A stretch of 64,000 bases of DNA from JANNPJ01 sp965200525 (GCA_965200525.1 OZ241368.1:558001-622000); one strand, 5' to 3'. Shown: positions 23,813 through 32,635, numbered from the stretch's first letter. Translations and numbers: made by a program. The notes: generated from the letters alone by a model not told the origin.

Positions 23813-24433
23813 TCAACCGGCCGGCCGCCTCGGGCCGGGGCCCCCAGCGATGAGCGTGAGCAGCTCAGCGGCGTCCGGCAGGGCCACGACGTGGTCGGTG
23901 ACGTCGCCGCGCATGATCGTGGCCCGCGGCATCGAGGGCTGCGTGGAGGTGGCGGGGCTGGAGACGACCACCGTGCCACCGCAGTGATGCACCGCCGTGG
24001 CCCCGGTGGCGGCGTCGTTGCCCAACCCGGTCAGCACCACCGCGACCGCTCGCGGGCCAGCGGCGAGGGCCAGGGTGGTCAGCAGCAGGTCGGCCGAGGG
24101 GCGGTACGGGGGCGCGGTGCCGGAAGGAATCAAGGCGACACTCAGCCGGGCCGTGATCAGGGTGTGCCGGCCGGAGGGGGCGACCAGTGCCCGGCCCGGC
24201 ACCAGCTCGCTGCCTTCACGGGCCGGGGCCACGTCCAGAGCGGTCTGGCGGTCCAGAATCGCGGCCAGTGCATTCGGATGCTCCGGGGACGTGTGCTGAA
24301 GGATGATCCAGGCGGCCGGTGAGCCGGCCGTGACCCCCCGCAGGATCGTGCTCAGCGCTTCCAGACCACCGGCCGAGCACACCAGCGCGATGATCGGGAA
24401 GCTGTCGTCGTCCATGCCCTGATCATCCGGCAT
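23813..24433 (-). CDS. Stand-alone CheB-type methylesterase domain
   Basis: About 206 residues corresponding to the C-terminal catalytic domain of CheB, without a receiver domain. ALVCSAGGLEAL contains the nucleophile Ser, ILQHTSPEH the His, and VVLTGLGNDAATGATAVH the Asp of the triad, in the usual order. It should hydrolyse glutamyl methyl esters placed by the downstream CheR. With no receiver, control by CheA phosphorylation is unlikely. ATG 24415 (MDDDSFPI) is an alternative start. It is followed at 137 bases by the ANTAR gene. Confidence 0.88.
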   Translation of the reverse strand: MPDDQGMDDDSFPIIALVCSAGGLEALSTILRGVTAGSPAAWIILQHTSPEHPNALAAILDRQTALDVAPAREGSELVPGRALVAPSGRHTLITARLSVALIPSGTAPPYRPSADLLLTTLALAAGPRAVAVVLTGLGNDAATGATAVHHCGGTVVVSSPATSTQPSMPRATIMRGDVTDHVVALPDAAELLTLIAGGPGPRRPAG

Positions 24434-24468
24434 ACCGGACCGGTCGAACGGGTTCGGCGGTCAGGAGT

Positions 24469-25668
24469 TCACCTCGCCGCACCATCGGGGTGTTCGTCGT
24501 CGAAATGGCCCATGTCCGGCAGCCCGTCCACCAGGGCTCCCTGCAGACCCTCGTGGGCGCCGGCCGCGTTCACCGCCGCCCGCGGCAGCATGATCGCCTC
24601 GTAGCCGGCAACGGCGTGCAGCAGATCCGGGCTTTTGATGACGGCCGCGGCCAGGTCGGCGCCGTCCAGCATGGCAGTGTTCGCCCCGAGGCCGGAGAAC
24701 GGCGACATCAGGTGCGCGGCGTCACCGAGGACGGTGACGCCGGCGCGGGTGTTCCACCGGTGCGGGACGGGCAGGGAGAACATCGGGCGGGCGATGAACT
24801 CGTCGTCACAGTCGCTCAGCAGACTGCGCAGCTCCGGCGTCCAGTCGTGGAACTTCTCCAGCAGGAACGCGCGGACGGCGCCGGCGTCAGCGACGTCGAG
24901 CCCGCGCCGGGTGGCCCAGTCGAGCTCGTCCCGGAAGGCCACGTAGACCCGGATGCGGCCGCGGGACTGGCGCTGAGCAATGAGGGCTTTGTTGTCCTGC
25001 ATGGCGAACATGCCACCGTTGCCGACCAGCTTCGCGATCGCCGGGTGGGCGTCGTCGACGTCCCGCAGGCGAACCTCGACGAACATCACGCCCTCGTAGA
25101 AGGGCTGCTCCGGCGACAACAGGGGCCGCACCTTGGACCAGGCGCCGTCGGCGCCGACGAGCAGGTCGACCTCGGTGCTGCTGCCGTCGCTGAAGTGCAG
25201 CTCGTGGACGCCGTTGCCCAGAGGCAGGGCCGACTGCAGGCCCTGGCCGTAATGGATGGTTCCGGGGGCGAGCGACTCCAGCAGCAGGTCACGCAGGTCG
25301 CTGCGGTCCATCTCCGGGTTGTCCAGCTCGCCCGGCTCGGCGAGGTGTTCCATCAGCACGGCACCGTTCTTGTCGAGCTGGCGCATGTCCTGCCCCTCGG
25401 GCCGGGCCGTTGCCAGGAAGGTCTCGAGCAGGCCGGCGGCCCGCAGCGCCTTCTGCCCGGTCTCGACCTGCATGTCCAGGGTGCCGCCCTGGTCGCGGGC
25501 GTGCGCATCGGCGTCCCGCTCGTAAACGGTGACAGCGACGCCGGCCTGCTGCAGGATCCGGGCGCAGGTCAGGCCGCCGGGGCCGGCACCGATGATGGCG
25601 ATTCGCGGGTTTCGCGGTAGTTCGCCCACCAGTTCGCGGTCGGTGGTAGCGGATTCGGTGGTGGTCAT
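24469..25668 (-). CDS. TetX-like FAD-dependent monooxygenase
   Basis: A 399-residue group A flavin monooxygenase. IAIIGAGPGGLTCARIL (about 23-39) is the FAD Rossmann motif, LLVGADGAWSKVRPLL the DG motif, and GDAAHLMSPFSGLGAN (about 315-330) the GD motif that contacts FAD ribose. The MSPFSGLGAN wording and overall length are those of TetX-type enzymes, but tetracycline inactivation cannot be assumed; many relatives hydroxylate aromatics. Start 25668 (MTTTESATT) follows AGGAGG. It is divergent from a TetR gene with a good operator between them. Confidence 0.9.
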   Translation of the reverse strand: MTTTESATTDRELVGELPRNPRIAIIGAGPGGLTCARILQQAGVAVTVYERDADAHARDQGGTLDMQVETGQKALRAAGLLETFLATARPEGQDMRQLDKNGAVLMEHLAEPGELDNPEMDRSDLRDLLLESLAPGTIHYGQGLQSALPLGNGVHELHFSDGSSTEVDLLVGADGAWSKVRPLLSPEQPFYEGVMFVEVRLRDVDDAHPAIAKLVGNGGMFAMQDNKALIAQRQSRGRIRVYVAFRDELDWATRRGLDVADAGAVRAFLLEKFHDWTPELRSLLSDCDDEFIARPMFSLPVPHRWNTRAGVTVLGDAAHLMSPFSGLGANTAMLDGADLAAAVIKSPDLLHAVAGYEAIMLPRAAVNAAGAHEGLQGALVDGLPDMGHFDDEHPDGAAR

Positions 25669-25743
25669 GGCTCCTCCTGAATTTCTGCGGCCCGGCGGCA
25701 AGATGCCAACCCTTGGTGCCTACAGAGAAGCACGATCATTCCA

Positions 25744-25764
25744 AAAGTGCAACCGTTACACTTT
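25744..25764. promoter_or_regulatory. TetR operator for the TetX-like gene
   Basis: AAAGTG and CACTTT flank AAC and GTT in a 21-bp palindrome (AAAGTG-C-AAC-C-GTT-A-CACTTT) with only two unpaired flanking positions besides the centre. It lies 27 bases before the TetR start and 76 before the monooxygenase start. Confidence 0.82.
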
Positions 25765-25790
25765 AAGAATCAGTCCGCTAAGCTTCTCTC

Positions 25791-26375
25791 ATGACTACCG
25801 ATCCGTCACTGGCCGCCATGGGACGCCGCGAGCGCAAGAAGGCCGCCACCCGGGCCTCGATCTCCCGCGAGGCGCTGCGGCTGTTCCTGCAGCGCGGATA
25901 CCACGAAGTGAGCCTGCGTGATGTCGCCGACGCCGCCGACGTCGCCGTCACCACGGTGTTCAAGCACTTCAGCGGCAAGGAGGCGCTGGTCTTCGACGAG
26001 GATGACGTGCTTGAGCAGGCACTGGTGGCGGCGGTCGTCGAGCGCCCGGCCGGCCGGAGCGTGCTCGATGCACTGCAGGCCCACCTGCTGCAGATGCGGG
26101 CCGTGCAGGGTGCGGCCGACCCGCAGTTCCAGCCGTTCTTCGACCTCGTGAGCTCGACCCCGGAACTGGACGCCTACTGGCGGCGGATGTTCCTGCGCCA
26201 CACCAAGGCCCTGGCCCAGGCGATCACGCGCTCCACGCCGGGCACCTCCCCGGCCACGGCCGCAGCCATCGCCCGCTTCGCGCTCGACGCCGTCGACCTG
26301 GCCCGAGGCAGTGACGATCCGGCGGCGGCCGTCCAGGAGGCCTTCGCCGTGCTGCGAAACGGCTGGGCGCACTAG
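25791..26375 (+). CDS. TetR-family transcriptional regulator
   Basis: A 194-residue regulator with HTH KAATRASISREALRLFLQRG and DVADAADVAVTTVFKHF, followed by a helical ligand domain. Its neighbour, gap and operator make the divergent TetX-like monooxygenase its target. A substrate of that enzyme is the likely inducer. Confidence 0.92.
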   Translation: MTTDPSLAAMGRRERKKAATRASISREALRLFLQRGYHEVSLRDVADAADVAVTTVFKHFSGKEALVFDEDDVLEQALVAAVVERPAGRSVLDALQAHLLQMRAVQGAADPQFQPFFDLVSSTPELDAYWRRMFLRHTKALAQAITRSTPGTSPATAAAIARFALDAVDLARGSDDPAAAVQEAFAVLRNGWAH

Positions 26376-26387
26376 CTCAGCGAACGG

Positions 26388-27302
26388 TCACCGCAGCTCC
26401 TGAGGCAGATCGAAGGCCGTGAACTTGCGCGGATCGGCGAACACCACGTTGCGCGAGACCTTGTCTTCGATGATCGTCAGGACCTGAAGGCTGTGCAGCC
26501 GGTGCCCGCCGCCCGGCTCTGGCGCGTAGGCCGCCAGCGCGGGTTGCCCGTTGGCCGTCAACTGCCTGACCGCCCAGCCCGGACCGCGCATCTCGAACAC
26601 CCGGTCCATGAACTGGCCGTAGTGCCGGCTACCCCGGAACCACAGCGGCACCGGCGGCATCTCCATGATCGCCTCGTCGGTGAGAAGCCGCACCAGAGCG
26701 GGGACGTCGGCCGCCTCGAAGGCCTGCACGTAGCGCCGCACCACCGCTCGAACCTGCGGGTCATCCGGCTCGCTGACCTCGTCCAGGTCGCCCACATCGG
26801 CCAGAGCGGCGCGGGCCCGCTGCAGCGAGCTGTTGACCGCCGCGACGCTGGTCTCCAACTGCACCGCGACCTCGGCCGCGCTGAACTGCAGCACCTCGCG
26901 CAGCACCAGCACCGCCCGCTGCCGGGCCGGCAGCACCTGCATCGCCGCCACCAGCGCGAGCCGGAGGTCGGCCCGCACCTCGGGGTCGAAGCGCGCGTCG
27001 GGGAACGCCTCCAGCCAGGGGATGTCGAACGCCGGAGTGAGTGGGGCGCCGACATCCTGGCTCGGCGCCCCCAGCCCGGAGGGCAACGGCCGCCGGTCTC
27101 GCCCCTCCAGCGCGCTCACGCACGCGTTGGTCGCGATCCGGTACAGCCAGGTCCGCACTGAGGCGCGCGACTTGTCGTACCGTTCGCGGGCCTTCCACGC
27201 GCGCAGCATCGTCTCCTGCACCAGATCCTCGGCCTCGTGAAACGAGCCCAGCATCCGGTAGCAGTACACCACCAGCTCTCCCCGATACGGTTCGAAGTCC
27301 AC
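26388..27302 (-). CDS. ECF sigma factor with C-terminal SnoaL-like domain
   Basis: About 304 residues. Sigma-2 region: LVVYCYRMLGSFHEAEDLVQETMLRAW; sigma-4 region: LPARQRAVLVLREVLQFSAAEVA (each longer stretch abbreviated from the protein). A SnoaL-like domain follows (VRRYVQAFEAADVPALVRLL to the end). This is the SigG/ECF41-like layout with a fused regulatory domain instead of an anti-sigma factor. GTG at 27302 (MDFEPYRGEL) is chosen by family length; TTG at 27350 is possible. It lies directly downstream of an MFS gene on the same strand. Confidence 0.88.
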   Translation of the reverse strand: MDFEPYRGELVVYCYRMLGSFHEAEDLVQETMLRAWKARERYDKSRASVRTWLYRIATNACVSALEGRDRRPLPSGLGAPSQDVGAPLTPAFDIPWLEAFPDARFDPEVRADLRLALVAAMQVLPARQRAVLVLREVLQFSAAEVAVQLETSVAAVNSSLQRARAALADVGDLDEVSEPDDPQVRAVVRRYVQAFEAADVPALVRLLTDEAIMEMPPVPLWFRGSRHYGQFMDRVFEMRGPGWAVRQLTANGQPALAAYAPEPGGGHRLHSLQVLTIIEDKVSRNVVFADPRKFTAFDLPQELR

Positions 27303-27356
27303 CCTCCCATCATGGCGGGTGCCGGCGACGTCCCGGATCGGCCGGCTCAAGGCGAC

Positions 27357-28607
27357 TCAAGCCGGCCCGTCGGCGTGGGTGGTCGGTCGCGACACCCGGC
27401 TGAACAGGGCGACGGCGAGCAGCACGGGGACGAGAGCCGCCAGCGTCCAGGTCAGGCCGACCAGCTCGCCGACCCAGCCGATCACGGCCGGCCCGAGCAG
27501 GATGCCCGCGTAGGTGAACGTGGTGAAGCGCGAGACCAGCACGGCGGCCTCCCGGCGGCCCGGATCCACCTGCCCGACCGCGCTGAACGTCAGCGGCAGC
27601 AGCACCGAGGAGCCCAGACCCATCACGGCCAGGCCCAGGACGGCGACCACCGGACGGGCCGGCACCACCGCCAGGGCCAGGCCGCCCGCCGCGACCAGCG
27701 CACCGATCCGGAAGACGATCGCCGGGCCGTAACGCAGGCTCAGCCGGTCGCCGACCATCCGTACGCTGGTCTGGCCGGCTGTGTACGCGGTGACCGCGAT
27801 CGCCGCCAGCCCCAGGGAGGCCCCTCGATCGTCGTGCAGGAAGATCGGCCCCCAGCCCAGGGCCGCCCCCTCGCCGACCATCAGGGCCATGCCGGTGAGG
27901 CCGAGCGCGATGACCGGCCGGGTCCAGCCGTTCCGCCAGCCGATGGCCGCCTTCGTGCGGACGTCGGCATCGGTGACGGCGTCGGCGTCGGCGTCGGTGC
28001 CGGCGCGCTCGTCCGTGATCGCCCGCAGTCGCGGGCCGAGCAGCAGTCCCCCGGCCAGCAGCACGATCGCCGCCGCCACGAGATGCCCCCGGAACGAGAC
28101 GCCGGCGTGGGCCAGGCCGGCCGCCACCAGCGAAGCGATCACGGCACTGATGCTCCAGGCGGCATGGCAGCCGCTGAGAATCGGCCGGGCCAGGATCCGT
28201 TCGATGCTGACGGCGTGGGCGTTCATCGCGCCGTCGGTGGTGCCGTGCGCCGCGCCCAGGGCCGCCGCGGCCACCGCCAGCTCGACCAGGCCATGGGCCA
28301 CGGCGACGACGGCCAGCAGCACCGGCATGAGCAGGAGGACCGCCCGCAGCACGGTCCGGCTGCCGAACCGGGCCACCCAGGGCCCGACGAACTGCATGGC
28401 GACGAGGGCGGACAGGGCGAAGCACAGCCCGATCAGCCCGAACTGGGCGTCGTTCAGGTGGTTGTCGCTCTTGAGCGAGGGTGCTCGCACGATGTACGTC
28501 GAAAGGGTGAGCCCGTTGAGGAAAAAAACGCCGGTGGCAGCCCACCGCCCCTCGCCGGTGGCCCGGGCGGCGGGCTGAGCGAGCGTGTCCTGGTCCTGGC
28601 TGGTCAT
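27357..28607 (-). CDS. MFS transporter, 12-TM
   Basis: A 416-residue membrane protein with about twelve hydrophobic segments in two halves, separated by an acidic loop that is Asp/Ala-rich (GTDADADAVTDADV). The first half contains the MFS-type FVGPWVARFGSRTVLR loop and the HGTTDGAMNAHAV helix seen in members of the group related to sugar/drug exporters. The start at 28607 (MTSQDQDTL) follows GGAGGCC. It may be cotranscribed with the ECF sigma gene 54 bases downstream. Substrate unknown. Confidence 0.85.
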   Translation of the reverse strand: MTSQDQDTLAQPAARATGEGRWAATGVFFLNGLTLSTYIVRAPSLKSDNHLNDAQFGLIGLCFALSALVAMQFVGPWVARFGSRTVLRAVLLLMPVLLAVVAVAHGLVELAVAAAALGAAHGTTDGAMNAHAVSIERILARPILSGCHAAWSISAVIASLVAAGLAHAGVSFRGHLVAAAIVLLAGGLLLGPRLRAITDERAGTDADADAVTDADVRTKAAIGWRNGWTRPVIALGLTGMALMVGEGAALGWGPIFLHDDRGASLGLAAIAVTAYTAGQTSVRMVGDRLSLRYGPAIVFRIGALVAAGGLALAVVPARPVVAVLGLAVMGLGSSVLLPLTFSAVGQVDPGRREAAVLVSRFTTFTYAGILLGPAVIGWVGELVGLTWTLAALVPVLLAVALFSRVSRPTTHADGPA

Positions 28608-28698
28608 GAGCTGGCCTCCGGTCGTGGATCGACCCGCAATCAGGTCTGCCTGCACGACGAACAGCCCGTGGCTCGTCTCGACACCGGCCCGAACCGGA

Positions 28699-29901
28699 TC
28701 AGCCGCGGACCTCGCCCAGGCGCCGGCGCAGGTAGCGGCGATCGCGTTCGCTCGGGGCCAGGGCGAGGGCCTGCTCATAACTGGCCGCCGCCTCGGCCCA
28801 CCGGCCCAGGCGCCGCAGCAGGTCGGCCCGGGTGGCCGGCAACAAGTGGTACCCGGCCAGCCGGCCGGCAGGGTCGAGGGTGTCGACCGTGTCCAGCAGC
28901 ATCAGCCCGGCCTGCGGCCCGTCGGCCATCGCCACCGCGACCGCCCGGTTCAGCTCGATGAACGGCGACGGCGTCAGCTCGGCCAGATGCCCGTACAGAG
29001 CGGCGATTCGCGGCCAGTCGGTGTCCTGCGCGGTGGCCGCCGTGGCATGGGTGGCCGCGACGGCCGCTTGCAGCTGGTACGGCGTGAGGGTGGGCGAGAG
29101 CAGCCGCACACCCTGCTCGATCTGCGGACGGCGCCACCGGCCGCGGTCCTGCTCCTCCAGCGGGATCAGGTCTCCGGCGCCGTCCGTGCGGGCCTCGGCC
29201 CGCGAGTTGTGCAGCAGCATCAGCGCGAGCAGGCCCCGTACCTCGGTCTCGGCCGGCATCAGCTGCTCCAGCAGCCGGCCCAGCCGGATCGCCTCGTCCT
29301 CCAGTTCAGGCAGGCCCGAGTAGCCCTGGTTGAAGAGCAGGTAGACGACGGCGAGCACCCCGGTGAGCCGCTCCGGCAACAGCTCCGGCGCCGGAACCCG
29401 GTACGGGATGCCGGCTTCCTGGATCTTGCGTTTGGCTCGGGTCAGCCGCTGGGCCATGGTCGGGGTCGGCGTGCCGAACGCCCGGGCGATGTCGTCGGTA
29501 CTCAGGCCGGCCACCGTTCGCAGGGTGAGGGCCACCCGGGCCTCCAGCGACAGCGCCGGGTGGCAGCAGGTGAAGATCAGCCGCAGCCGCTCGTCGCCCC
29601 AGCCACCGTCGGCGTCGTCCGGGCCGGTCCCGTCGGGGACGTCGGTGATCTGCTTCAACTTCGCCTCCTCGACCTTGCCGCGGCGCAGCCGGTCGAGGGC
29701 CCGGTTGCGCGCGGTGGTGGTCAGCCAGGCGCCGGGACGGCGGGGAATGCCGTCGCCGGGCCAGTGCCGCAGGGCCGCCTCGAAGGCGTCCTGGACGCAC
29801 TCCTCGGCCAGGTCCCAGTCGCCGGTGAGGTGAATGAGCGTCGCCAGCACCCGGGCCCGCTCCTGGTCGAAAGCCACCGTGACGGCGTCCTGGGCGCTCA
29901 T
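28699..29901 (-). CDS. ECF42-type RNA polymerase sigma factor with TPR-like C terminus
   Basis: A 400-residue sigma factor, twice the usual ECF size. Sigma-2 (LIHLTGDWDLAEECVQDAFE) and sigma-4 (TLRTVAGLSTDDIARAFGTP) lie in the first ~190 residues. A long helical extension follows (RLLEQLMPAETEVRGLLALM, then GRLAGYHLLPATRADLLRRLGR) typical of ECF42. It overlaps the upstream DGPF gene by four bases (ATGA), the invariant partner of ECF42 sigmas. Such sigmas have no anti-sigma; the C-terminal extension is needed for activity in the studied Streptomyces example. Confidence 0.93.
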   Translation of the reverse strand: MSAQDAVTVAFDQERARVLATLIHLTGDWDLAEECVQDAFEAALRHWPGDGIPRRPGAWLTTTARNRALDRLRRGKVEEAKLKQITDVPDGTGPDDADGGWGDERLRLIFTCCHPALSLEARVALTLRTVAGLSTDDIARAFGTPTPTMAQRLTRAKRKIQEAGIPYRVPAPELLPERLTGVLAVVYLLFNQGYSGLPELEDEAIRLGRLLEQLMPAETEVRGLLALMLLHNSRAEARTDGAGDLIPLEEQDRGRWRRPQIEQGVRLLSPTLTPYQLQAAVAATHATAATAQDTDWPRIAALYGHLAELTPSPFIELNRAVAVAMADGPQAGLMLLDTVDTLDPAGRLAGYHLLPATRADLLRRLGRWAEAAASYEQALALAPSERDRRYLRRRLGEVRG

Positions 29902-30230
29902 TGCTCCCAGAAGGCGCCCTCCCAGATCGGGCGCAGCTCGAGCAGGCCGAAGGTCGCGGACGGGTGTTTCGAGGCCACCTCGATCGCCTCGTCGAGGTCG
30001 GCACAGTCCAGGATGTCGAACCCGCCGATCTGCTCCTTGGTCTCGGCGAACGGCCCGTCGGCGATGAGTACCTCCCCGTCGCGCACCCGGACCGTCGTCG
30101 AGTCGCGCACCGGGCGCAGGCGGTGGCCGAGTCGGCGCACTCCCCGGCCTTCCATCTCCTCGACCCAGGGCGTCGGGTCCACGCTCTGTTCGACGTCCTC
30201 ATCGACGCAAACCAGCATCAAGTACTTCAT
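29898..30230 (-). CDS. DGPF/YCII-family protein, ECF42 partner
   Basis: A 110-residue alpha-beta protein: MKYLMLVCVDED at the start and VLIADGPFAETKEQIGGFDI in the middle give the DGPF motif its name. It is translationally coupled to the sigma gene. Function unknown, but DGPF proteins nearly always accompany ECF42 sigmas. ATG at 30230 follows AGGAGC. Confidence 0.92.
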   Translation of the reverse strand: MKYLMLVCVDEDVEQSVDPTPWVEEMEGRGVRRLGHRLRPVRDSTTVRVRDGEVLIADGPFAETKEQIGGFDILDCADLDEAIEVASKHPSATFGLLELRPIWEGAFWEQ

Positions 30231-30367
30231 GTCTGCTCCTTCCGCGGCATCGTCCATCAGGACGACGAACAGCATGGCGGCATTTTCGACGTCCCTGAAT
30301 CCTCTTTCACCAGGGACGACCATGTCTCGATGCGCGAAGGCGGACCAGCGCCATCAGGATGATCGTC

Positions 30368-31486
30368 ATGCAGCTGCGCACGTTGGGGGTAGAAGAGGAG
30401 TTCCTGCTCGCCGATCTCGACGGCGTGCCCAGCCCCGTGGGTGAGCAGGTCGTCAGCGGAACGACTGATCGAGCGACGTCGCGATCCCAACCAGCTGAAG
30501 GCATCGAGCACGAACTGCAACAGGAGCAGGCCGAGACCGGCACCCGGGTGCGGGTCGAACTGGCGGAGCTTCACGGCGATCTGATGGAGCGCCGACGCAC
30601 ATTGGCGACCTCGGCCCACGCTCAGGACGCCGTGATCGTCGCCGTGGGCACCAGCCCGGTAGCGGTTCAGCCCACCGTCACCGAGGACGCTCGCTACCTG
30701 CACATGATGGACGCGTACGGGGCCGCCGCCTGGGAACGGCTGACCTGCGGCTGCCACGTTCACGTCGGGATCGACTCGCGGGCCCAGGGGGTGGCCGTGA
30801 TCAACGCCGTCCAGCCGTGGCTGTCGGTGATCCTGGCCCTCAGTTCGAACTCCCCGTTCTGGCAGGGGCAGGACACCGGGTACGCCAGCTACCGGCGGAT
30901 GGTCTGGGACCGCTGGCCCGGCGCCGGGCCGACCGGGCCGTTCGCCGACGATCAGGACTACGACGCCACGGTCGCGGCCCTGGTTGACTCCCACGTCCTG
31001 CTGGACGAGGCGATGATCTACTTCGACGCGCGTCTGTCGGCCAAGTACCCGACCCTGGAGGTCCGGGTGGCCGACGTGTGCACCGACCCCGAGGACGCCG
31101 TCCTGGTCGCCGCTCTGTGCCGAGGTCTGGTCGACACAGCCGCCTCGTCGCTCGCCGACCCCACCCTGAGTTGGCCCCGGGCGCGCATCGAACTGTTGCG
31201 GGGAGCGGCCTGGCGCGCCGCCCGCTCCGGGCTCGAGGGTGAACTCGTCGACCCGGTCAGCGGGCGGGCCTGGCCGGCCCCGGCGCGGCTGCAGCACCTG
31301 GTCGACCTCGTGCGACCGTCCCTGGAACGTCACGGCGACCTGGAACGGGTCGAGACGTCGGTGCACCGCCTGCTGACGGCGGGCACTGGGGCCGCCGCCC
31401 AGCGAGCGGCCCACCGGCGCGGGCAGAGCGTGCAGGCGGTCGTGCTGGACGCCGCCGAGCGCACCGTGCGCCCTCACCGCACCTGA
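30368..31486 (+). CDS. YbdK-type carboxylate-amine ligase (GCS2 family)
   Basis: A 372-residue ATP-grasp-like ligase. LRTLGVEEEFLLADLDG is the family's N-terminal metal/ATP motif, LTCGCHVHVGI the central His motif, SVILALSSNSPFWQGQDTGY the substrate loop, and KYPTLEVRVADVC the C-terminal motif. E. coli YbdK has weak glutamate-cysteine ligase activity; the true substrate in actinobacteria is unclear. ATG 30368 (MQLRTLG) is preferred to 30359. Confidence 0.92.
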   Translation: MQLRTLGVEEEFLLADLDGVPSPVGEQVVSGTTDRATSRSQPAEGIEHELQQEQAETGTRVRVELAELHGDLMERRRTLATSAHAQDAVIVAVGTSPVAVQPTVTEDARYLHMMDAYGAAAWERLTCGCHVHVGIDSRAQGVAVINAVQPWLSVILALSSNSPFWQGQDTGYASYRRMVWDRWPGAGPTGPFADDQDYDATVAALVDSHVLLDEAMIYFDARLSAKYPTLEVRVADVCTDPEDAVLVAALCRGLVDTAASSLADPTLSWPRARIELLRGAAWRAARSGLEGELVDPVSGRAWPAPARLQHLVDLVRPSLERHGDLERVETSVHRLLTAGTGAAAQRAAHRRGQSVQAVVLDAAERTVRPHRT

Positions 31487-31511
31487 TCACAGCCTCCACC
31501 TGATCACAGCC
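31480..31511. repeat. 15-bp direct repeat holding both convergent stop codons
   Basis: CACCTGATCACAGCC occurs at 31480 and 31497, 17 bp apart. Each contains the palindrome TGATCA. The first supplies the plus-strand stop (31484-31486), the second the minus-strand stop (31504-31506). Confidence 0.9.
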
Positions 31512-32523
31512 CGCTCGGCAGGAAGGTCAGCACCTGCTCGAGGTTGTGCTCGATGATGTACTCCATCCCGGCGCGGCCCGGAAAGTCCCCGTCGAGCAGC
31601 CGCATCGGCCCGGCGACCAGCGACAACCGCATCGCCAGCTCGTAGAACTCCATCCGCTGCGGGTCCAGGTCGCTGCGGCGGAAGTGCCGGTAGTGCTCGC
31701 CGAACCGCAGCCCGACGAACACGTGCTCCCACTCGACGTCGAAGAACATCAGCCCCTCGACGTCGATCAGCACCGGATGCCTCTCGGCGTCGACAAGGAC
31801 GTGGTCGGGCCCGAGTTCCCCATGGATCAGGCTGTACTCGGCTCGTGGCCGCACCGCCGCGGCCAGCCGGGCGACGACGCCGGCCAGCTCGTCGCGCACG
31901 TCGCCGATTCGCCGGTCGCGGTCCGCTGCCTCGTCGAGGTCACGCCAGGCCCGTTTCAGAACGGTTGCCTCGCAGGACTTCTCCCGGGAGTGACCGCCGG
32001 CATCGATCAAGGAGACCTTGCCGAACCGAGGGCCGTGGTGCTCGTGCATCAGGGTGAGGGCATCCACCAGTTCGTCGAGCGTGGCCCGCACCGCGGCCGG
32101 GTCCCGCTGCAGGAGCACCTCCAGGTTGTCGCCGGGCACGTCCTCCAGGACGGCCACGGCCCCGTTCAGCTGATCGTGCTCGCGCTCCAGCCCGTACACC
32201 TGCGGCACCCGGATGCCGGCCCGGCTGAGGTGGCGATGCGCCGCCTCGTACAGGTCCGGGCCCGATGCCGGGGCGAACGGGTCGGTGAGATCGTCCACCG
32301 GTCCACCCTGATCGGCCTGGCCGGTGCCGGGCCAGAAGTTCTCGGCGTCGTTCCAGACGTAGACGATCGCCGTCGAGTCGTCGTCCAGCAGCAGCCGGTA
32401 GGCGCCCTTCCTGGTTCCGCCGCTCAGCCGCGTGAGCCCGATCGGGTCGCGGCCACCGCCGAGCGCCGCCCGGGCGATCGGGCGTAACTGCTCGAGGGTG
32501 GCGAACCGGCGGTCCTGCCCCAC
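31504..32523 (-). CDS. APH-family phosphotransferase / kinase-like protein
   Basis: A 339-residue protein with the aminoglycoside-phosphotransferase fold. GTRKGAYRLLLDDDSTAIVYVW is the N-lobe, AVLEDVPGDN the hinge, SLIHGELGPDHVLVD the catalytic loop and PVLIDVEGLMFFD the metal loop. Compared with the canonical HGDxxxxN loop, the Asp is Glu and the Asn is His (HGELGPDH), a variant I believe is shared by a subfamily of actinobacterial proteins. It may phosphorylate a small molecule; resistance is not implied. Unpaired with other genes of known pathway. Confidence 0.85.
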   Translation of the reverse strand: MGQDRRFATLEQLRPIARAALGGGRDPIGLTRLSGGTRKGAYRLLLDDDSTAIVYVWNDAENFWPGTGQADQGGPVDDLTDPFAPASGPDLYEAAHRHLSRAGIRVPQVYGLEREHDQLNGAVAVLEDVPGDNLEVLLQRDPAAVRATLDELVDALTLMHEHHGPRFGKVSLIDAGGHSREKSCEATVLKRAWRDLDEAADRDRRIGDVRDELAGVVARLAAAVRPRAEYSLIHGELGPDHVLVDAERHPVLIDVEGLMFFDVEWEHVFVGLRFGEHYRHFRRSDLDPQRMEFYELAMRLSLVAGPMRLLDGDFPGRAGMEYIIEHNLEQVLTFLPSGL

Positions 32524-32635
32524 GTGTTCCTCCTGAAGTTGGCCACGGCAGGCGCCATGGCGAACCAGAGTATGGGTTCACCGGTCGTGCCCTTCTGAGC
32601 AGGCGAGGGCGCCGCGGTGGCGGTAGGCATCTGAC

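Noticed and set aside
24469..25668. Calling the flavin monooxygenase a tetracycline-resistance gene
   Set aside because: TetX-like sequence features alone do not prove tetracycline as substrate.
31504..32523. Calling the APH-like protein an aminoglycoside resistance gene
   Set aside because: The HGD/N motif is altered (HGE...H) and the family has many non-resistance members.
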